This document shows, piece after piece, positions 4,923-8,440 of a stretch of 8,440 nucleotides of DNA. The stretch covers positions 1 through 8,440 of the forward strand of contig JACCTQ010000051.1 in the NCBI GenBank assembly GCA_013812265.1, given 5' to 3'. Numbering within the stretch: the first letter of the stretch is position 1; each line of letters begins with the position of its first letter. This DNA is from Actinomycetota bacterium (GTDB taxonomy: Bacteria; Actinomycetota; Thermoleophilia; Gaiellales; Gaiellaceae). The position numbers and the translations under genes were made by a program. A model generated the notes under the pieces. That model saw only the letters and a list, made by a program, of their open reading frames with translations. It did no database searches and was not told the DNA's origin.

Positions 4923-6206
4923 GTGTACCCGATCGTCGTCGTCATGCTGGACGGCCTCGCAGACCGCGCTCACGAGTCGCTCGGGGGGCGCACCGCGAAC
5001 GAGGCCGCTCGCACGCCGAACCTGGACCGTCTGGCGGCGCGCGGGTCGTGCGGCGTGATCTACGGGGTCGGTCCGGGCCGTGCGCCGTCGAGCGAGGTCG
5101 CGCACTGGTCGATGCTCGGTTACCGGCCTGACGAGTTTCCAGGCCGGGCTGTCTTCGAGGCACTCGGAGCCGGACAGGAGATCAGCCCGGACGACGTCTT
5201 CGCGTACGCGGCGCTGCGGCCCACCGAGCACCGTTCCGATGGCATCTGGTTGACGGGCCGTCCGCGCCGAGGTGAGGACGAGGACGATGCGTCGGCGCTC
5301 GTGGCGGCGTGCGACGCGACCGAGGTTGACGGCCACCGGTTCACGCTGACCCATCTGCGCCGCGGCGAGGCCGTCCTGCGCATTTCGGGCGGCGCTGACC
5401 ACCGGATCACGGATTCGGACGCGTTCTTTCGCGACCGCCACCCGGTGCTCCGCCCGCAGCCGCTGGTTCCCGAAGCCGCGCGGACAGCAGCCGCGGCGGA
5501 GCACTGGACGCGGGGGGTGATCGAGCGCCTAGCGAGCCATGAGGTCAACGATTCGCGCCGCGTCCGGGGGCTGCCGCCGTTCACCGTCATCACGCTCAAG
5601 TGGTGGGGCAGGCCAAGTGCGGTTCCGAGCTTCCTCGAGCGTCACGGCCTGCAGGGGACGCTGATCGCCGCCTCGCCGTTCCTTCGCGGCCTGGCGCGCG
5701 CGGTGGGCCTCGAGGCCCTGGACGCGCCGGAAGGCGAAAGTTGTCTCCGCGACCTCGAGGGGCGGCTCGAGCTGGTGCGCCAGCGCCTGGAGGCAGGCGA
5801 TACCTTCGTGTTCTCGCATCTGAAGGCCACGGACGAGGCCGGGCACACGAAGGATCCGAGGGTCAAGCAGCGCACCATCGAGGAGCTCGATCCCGCGCTG
5901 GCTGCCCTTCCGCTGGAGCGCGCGATCGTCTGCCTCACCGGCGACCATGCGACGCCCGCGTTTCCCGAAGTCATCCATTCGGGAGACCCGGTGCCGTTCA
6001 TCCTGGCCGGGCCGGGAGTCCGCTCCGACCGGGTGCGCCGTTTCGGGGAGCTCGATTGCGCCGAAGGCATCCTCGGGCACCTCCGCGGTCCGGACATGAT
6101 GCCCGTGCTCCTGAACGCCGCCGACCGCCCGCTCTTCCTGGGCTCGCGCCCGACCCCCTTCGACGGGGCCGACGGCTACCCGGCGATTCTCGAGCCCCTG
6201 ATCTAG
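4923..6206 (+). CDS. ApgM-family (archaeal-type phosphoglycerate mutase-like) alkaline phosphatase superfamily enzyme
   Basis: This 427-aa protein starts at GTG 4923; no other start is near and no clear Shine-Dalgarno is seen, so coupling to the nucleotidyltransferase 11 nt upstream is likely. ApgM enzymes interconvert 3- and 2-phosphoglycerate through a phosphoserine with two divalent metals. The metal/catalytic set is complete: D10 (MLDGLADR), S57 (APSSEVAHW), D304 and H308 (KATDEAGHTKD), D341/H342 (LTGDHATP) and H352 (IHSGDPVP). Family landmarks LGGRTANEAARTPNLDRLA and GRAVFEALGAG are present. By contrast, regions that read roughly CNxVT, DxxAGR and ANxxLxRGAG in typical ApgM appear as AYAALRP, LTGRPRR and FTVITLKWWGR here. 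The chemistry is probably phosphoryl transfer or hydrolysis on another substrate, or a divergent mutase. It ends the selD unit. Confidence 0.8.
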   Translation: MYPIVVVMLDGLADRAHESLGGRTANEAARTPNLDRLAARGSCGVIYGVGPGRAPSSEVAHWSMLGYRPDEFPGRAVFEALGAGQEISPDDVFAYAALRPTEHRSDGIWLTGRPRRGEDEDDASALVAACDATEVDGHRFTLTHLRRGEAVLRISGGADHRITDSDAFFRDRHPVLRPQPLVPEAARTAAAAEHWTRGVIERLASHEVNDSRRVRGLPPFTVITLKWWGRPSAVPSFLERHGLQGTLIAASPFLRGLARAVGLEALDAPEGESCLRDLEGRLELVRQRLEAGDTFVFSHLKATDEAGHTKDPRVKQRTIEELDPALAALPLERAIVCLTGDHATPAFPEVIHSGDPVPFILAGPGVRSDRVRRFGELDCAEGILGHLRGPDMMPVLLNAADRPLFLGSRPTPFDGADGYPAILEPLI

Positions 6207-6223
6207 CGACTGTCCGGGGTCCC

Positions 6224-6275
6224 GCGTGAGTGCCGCGCCAATCGCCCTCGCCTGATCGGCGGCGCCAACTCACGC
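6224..6275. terminator. Long GC hairpin after the ApgM-like gene, possible terminator
   Basis: GCGTGAGT (6224-6231) pairs perfectly with ACTCACGC (6268-6275). Inside, GCCGCGCC and GGCGGCGC can extend the stem with a bulge. There is no T-run, so if it ends transcription it is Rho-assisted, or it only stabilises the mRNA 3' end. It fills most of the 121-bp gap before the next gene. Confidence 0.4.
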
Positions 6276-6295
6276 TCACCGCCTGAGCCGCCCAT

Positions 6296-6329
6296 ATTAC
6301 AGAGGAATTCTGCAAAGATACTCTGTAAT
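6296..6329. promoter_or_regulatory. Operator-like inverted repeat over the promoter and start codon of the regulator gene
   Basis: ATTACAGAG (6296-6304) and CTCTGTAAT (6321-6329) are perfect 9-bp inverted repeats 16 bp apart. A third half-site, TTCTGCA (6309-6315), repeats the ACAGA-type core less exactly. The right arm covers the first two bases of the ATG. This is likely the autoregulatory site of the winged-helix protein it precedes. Confidence 0.7.
6317..6322 (+). promoter_or_regulatory. Candidate -10 (GATACT) giving a leaderless transcript
   Basis: GATACT at 6317-6322 would place the start point about 6 nt downstream, on or next to A6328 of the ATG. No Shine-Dalgarno is found before ATG 6328. 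The -35 region (around 6294-6299, ATATTA) is weak. Leaderless mRNAs are common in actinobacteria. Confidence 0.4.
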
Positions 6330-6909
6330 GCGGGACGAATTCCTTCTCGACGACGTCCACGTCATCCGCGCGCTCGCCCACCCGCTGCGAATCCGAATGT
6401 TGAGCATGCTCCAGCAGGAAGGCCCCGCGACTTCGACGACCCTCTCCCGCGCGCTTGGCGAGTCGACCGGGAACACCAGCTACCACCTTCGGCAACTCGC
6501 GCGCCACGGCTTGGTCGAGGAGAACACCGAGCGAGGTGACCGACGAGACCGCTGGTGGACGGCGGCCGCACGTCACTACAACCTTGCCCCGGCGCTCGAT
6601 GGCTCGCCGGAGCACAAAGCGGCAATCGCCGGGCTCAGGGCGCGCGTGCTCGAGCACGACGCTGTCATTGTGGCCTCGTTCTTCGAGCACGAAGACATCT
6701 TCGAGTCGGCCGTTCGAGACGAGGCGACGTTCACGAACCACGTCGTTTATGCCACGCCCGAAGAGCTAACGACGATACGCGCGAAGATCAGCGACATCTT
6801 CCGCGAGTTCGAGCGGCCCGATCCCGCCAGTCGCCCCGACTGCGCGGACCGCTGGTACGGGGTCCTCCGCCTGGTTCCGTGGAAGCCTGAACGGTCGCGG
6901 AAATCGTGA
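6328..6909 (+). CDS. ArsR-type winged-helix transcriptional regulator with a C-terminal sensing region
   Basis: This 193-aa protein starts at ATG 6328. Residues about 8-75 are a winged helix: VIRALAHPLRIRMLSMLQQE, TSTTLSRALGESTGN, recognition helix TSYHLRQLARHGLV and a charged wing (ENTERGDRRDRWW). The C-terminal 110 residues (from about 90) are helical and acidic (IFESAVRDEATF, EELTTIRAKISDIFREFERP). They are probably a dimer or ligand domain of the kind seen in actinobacterial HTH proteins next to MFS exporters. Its stop overlaps the MFS GTG by 4 nt (GTGA), so the two are translationally coupled and the protein very likely controls exporter expression. It probably binds the ATTACAGAG repeat on its own promoter. 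The ligand is unknown. Confidence 0.88.
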   Translation: MRDEFLLDDVHVIRALAHPLRIRMLSMLQQEGPATSTTLSRALGESTGNTSYHLRQLARHGLVEENTERGDRRDRWWTAAARHYNLAPALDGSPEHKAAIAGLRARVLEHDAVIVASFFEHEDIFESAVRDEATFTNHVVYATPEELTTIRAKISDIFREFERPDPASRPDCADRWYGVLRLVPWKPERSRKS

Positions 6910-8156
6910 GCGCCGGCGAGGCGGAGGCTTCCTCTCTCCCCCTAGCGCGCAACCGCGACTTCAGGCTGCTGTGGGTCGGCCAGGCGCTCTCGGTGCTCGG
7001 GTCCAGGACGGCCTGGATCGCATACCCGCTGCTCGTCCTTTCTCTGACCGATTCGGCGGCTAAGGCAGGCCTCGTCGGATTCGCGAGCTGGCTTCCTGTG
7101 CTTCTCTTCGGACTACCCGCTGGAGTTGTCGTCGACCGCGTCGATCGCAAGCGCTTGATGGTTGCCTGCGACTGCGGCCGCGCGCTAGTGGTGGCCACCA
7201 TCCCTGCAGCGCTCGCTGTCGGGCGGTTGAGCTTTTCGCAGATCGTCGCCGTCGCCTTCATCGAGCGCGCGCTCGCGACCTTCTTCGACCCGGCGGAGAC
7301 TGGGGCGCTTCGCAACCTCGTTCCGGAAAAGCAGCTCGGCGAAGCGATCGCCCGGAACGAGTCACGCGAGTACGCGGCTTTCCTACTTGGCCCGCCGGCG
7401 GGCGGCGCGCTCTTCACGCTTGGGCGGGCGCTCCCGTTCATCGTTGACGCGATCTCGTACACCGCCTCGGCGATCTCGTTGCTCTTCATCCGAAGACCCC
7501 TCCAGCAGCAATCCGAGGCGCGGGAATCAGCGCTGCTCCTCGGTGGCATCAGCGACGGGGTGCGCTACGTGTGGCGGCAACCGTTCCTTCGCACGACTGC
7601 GTTCGTCTCCGGCGGCGCCAACTTCGTCACCAACGGCGTCGGGTTGGCGGCGATCATCGTGGCCGAACAAACGCTTCGCGCCTCCGGCGCCGAGATCGGG
7701 CTGATGCTCACGTTCGCCGGCTTGGGCGGCCTTGCAGGCTCGCTAGCAGCGCCGCGTCTTCAAGCGTGGCTCTCGCCGCGCCAGGTCATCGCTGTCGGCA
7801 CCTGTACCTGGACTGTTCTGATCCCGGCGATGGTGTTCGCGCCGAACGCTTCTCTGCTCGGAGGGATACTCGGGCTCGCGCTCTCGACCGCTCCCCCGTG
7901 GAACGCAGTGGTCGGCGCCTACCGAATTGCGCTCACACCTGACCGCCTGCAAGGGCGCGTCCAAAGCGCAACCTCGCTGTTCACCCAAGGAGCGATCGCA
8001 TTCGGCAACCTCGCCGCCGGGCTGCTGCTCGAAGCAACCGGCCGTGTGGCGACCTTCGCCGCTTTCGCCGCAACCATGGTTCTCGTCGGCGGCATCGGCA
8101 CGCTCACGCCAGCGGCTCGGGCGACCTTCGCAAGGGAGCTCGCAGGGGGCGGATGA
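6906..8156 (+). CDS. MFS transporter, drug/siderophore exporter type (MFS_3-like)
   Basis: This 416-aa protein starts at GTG 6906, within a GTGA overlap with the regulator stop. The opening pattern NRDFRLLWVGQALSVLGSRT and the loop GLPAGVVVDRVDRKRL (69-84; MFS motif A between helices 2 and 3) place it in the MFS_3/enterobactin-exporter-like branch, which includes macrolide and siderophore exporters. FFDPAETGALRNLVPEKQLGEA is the typical stretch after helix 4. Hydrophobic segments along the chain suit the usual 12-helix topology, with a central cytoplasmic loop near the RRPLQQQSEARES region. It is a cytoplasmic membrane protein that probably works as a proton antiporter exporting a hydrophobic compound. 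The substrate cannot be assigned. Regulation by the coupled upstream winged-helix protein is likely. Confidence 0.92.
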   Translation: MSAGEAEASSLPLARNRDFRLLWVGQALSVLGSRTAWIAYPLLVLSLTDSAAKAGLVGFASWLPVLLFGLPAGVVVDRVDRKRLMVACDCGRALVVATIPAALAVGRLSFSQIVAVAFIERALATFFDPAETGALRNLVPEKQLGEAIARNESREYAAFLLGPPAGGALFTLGRALPFIVDAISYTASAISLLFIRRPLQQQSEARESALLLGGISDGVRYVWRQPFLRTTAFVSGGANFVTNGVGLAAIIVAEQTLRASGAEIGLMLTFAGLGGLAGSLAAPRLQAWLSPRQVIAVGTCTWTVLIPAMVFAPNASLLGGILGLALSTAPPWNAVVGAYRIALTPDRLQGRVQSATSLFTQGAIAFGNLAAGLLLEATGRVATFAAFAATMVLVGGIGTLTPAARATFARELAGGG

Positions 8157-8183
8157 GACCTGGCGGACGACGAAGCGGCATCT

Positions 8184-8202
8184 GAAACAGGTTTCCTAAA
8201 CT
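8184..8202. promoter_or_regulatory. Candidate ctaA promoter element with small palindrome
   Basis: GAAAC-AG-GTTTC (8184-8195) is a small inverted repeat, followed by TAAACT (8197-8202), which fits a -10 (TANNNT). The start point would be near 8209, just before ATG 8216. No convincing -35 was found. Confidence 0.25.
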
Positions 8203-8215
8203 CGGTGGTCACGCT

Positions 8216-8440
8216 ATGCATGTTGAGTCGACTCGCCTGTCCCGGATGCGCACCTTTGAGGTGACGCCGCGGCGGTTCCTGAGCCTTGCCGCCGCCTCTG
8301 CGATCGCCCTCTACGCGATCGTCGGCACGGGCGCGCTCGTCCGTTTGACCGCCTCGGGGCTCGGGTGCGAGAGCTGGCCGGGCTGCGAGCAGCGGAGCTT
8401 CTTTCCGGCAAGCGACGTGCACGGCGCCATCGAGTTCGGA
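8216..8440 (+). CDS. ctaA: Haem A synthase, 5' part (partial, 3' end outside window)
   Basis: 75 codons are visible from ATG 8216 to the window edge with no stop; ATG 8246 is an in-frame alternative. CtaA/Cox15 oxidises the C8 methyl of haem O to give haem A for aa3-type cytochrome oxidase, in the cytoplasmic membrane. The first helix (about 21-42, FLSLAAASAIALYAIVGTGA) leads into ALVRLTASGLGC (40-51), a hallmark of the family. The cysteine pair C51/C57 (GCESWPGC) corresponds to the redox pair in the first extracytoplasmic loop. H69 and E73 (HGAIEFG) match the conserved haem-ligand His and neighbouring Glu. It points to an aerobic host. It lies 59 nt after the MFS gene, likely as a separate unit. 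Confidence 0.93.
   Translation, partial: MHVESTRLSRMRTFEVTPRRFLSLAAASAIALYAIVGTGALVRLTASGLGCESWPGCEQRSFFPASDVHGAIEFG

Noticed and set aside
1..8440. CRISPR arrays, insertion sequences, rRNA genes
   Set aside because: No regularly spaced repeats, transposase motifs or rRNA sequence were found in the window.

Overview
The window is GC-rich (roughly two thirds G+C by eye). It has actinobacterial features: many GTG starts, a probable leaderless promoter, a ClpP with an S-A-A-A active-site motif, and a CtaA of the type found in aerobic actinobacteria. The gene set (archaeal-type nicotinamide-nucleotide adenylyltransferase, archaeal-type phosphoglycerate mutase, DUF892/DUF2795 stress protein) suggests a deep-branching Actinomycetota, perhaps Thermoleophilia (Solirubrobacterales/Gaiellales). 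This is inferred from gene content only.

Left part (1-1586). A minus-strand gene, cut by the window edge, encodes an unusual multidomain protein: a ferritin-like DUF892 domain, a short hydrophobic stretch, a Rho-N/SAP-like helix pair and a DUF2795 domain. It diverges from a plus-strand gene for a small exported intradiol-dioxygenase-like protein. Between the two start codons lies a nested, nearly concentric inverted repeat at 928-1096. Its arm differences are all of the kind that keeps G-U pairing on the minus strand. This is the most unusual object in the window and looks like an undescribed structured RNA or a palindromic mobile element.

Middle part (1616-3312). A minus-strand two-gene operon encodes a SRPBCC/AHSA1 protein and an ArsR-type repressor. 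It diverges from clpP on the plus strand. The 82-bp gap between them holds two GCAACC-N4-GGTTGC palindromes, probable ArsR operators, so clpP may fall under the same control. Downstream of clpP lies a tRNA T-arm-like minihelix, a second hairpin and a textbook intrinsic terminator, followed by a promoter for the next unit.

Right part (3313-6206). A plus-strand unit encodes SelD (selenophosphate synthetase), an NMN adenylyltransferase-like nucleotidyltransferase and an ApgM-family metal-dependent phosphomutase-like enzyme. No selA, selB, selC or mnmH is visible, so the use of the selenophosphate is open. The two partner enzymes keep their catalytic residues but depart from their families at probable substrate-binding motifs.

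Far right (6207-8440). A winged-helix regulator, with an operator-like inverted repeat over its own start, is translationally coupled (4-nt overlap) to an MFS exporter. After a short gap comes the 5' end of ctaA (haem A synthase), cut by the window edge.
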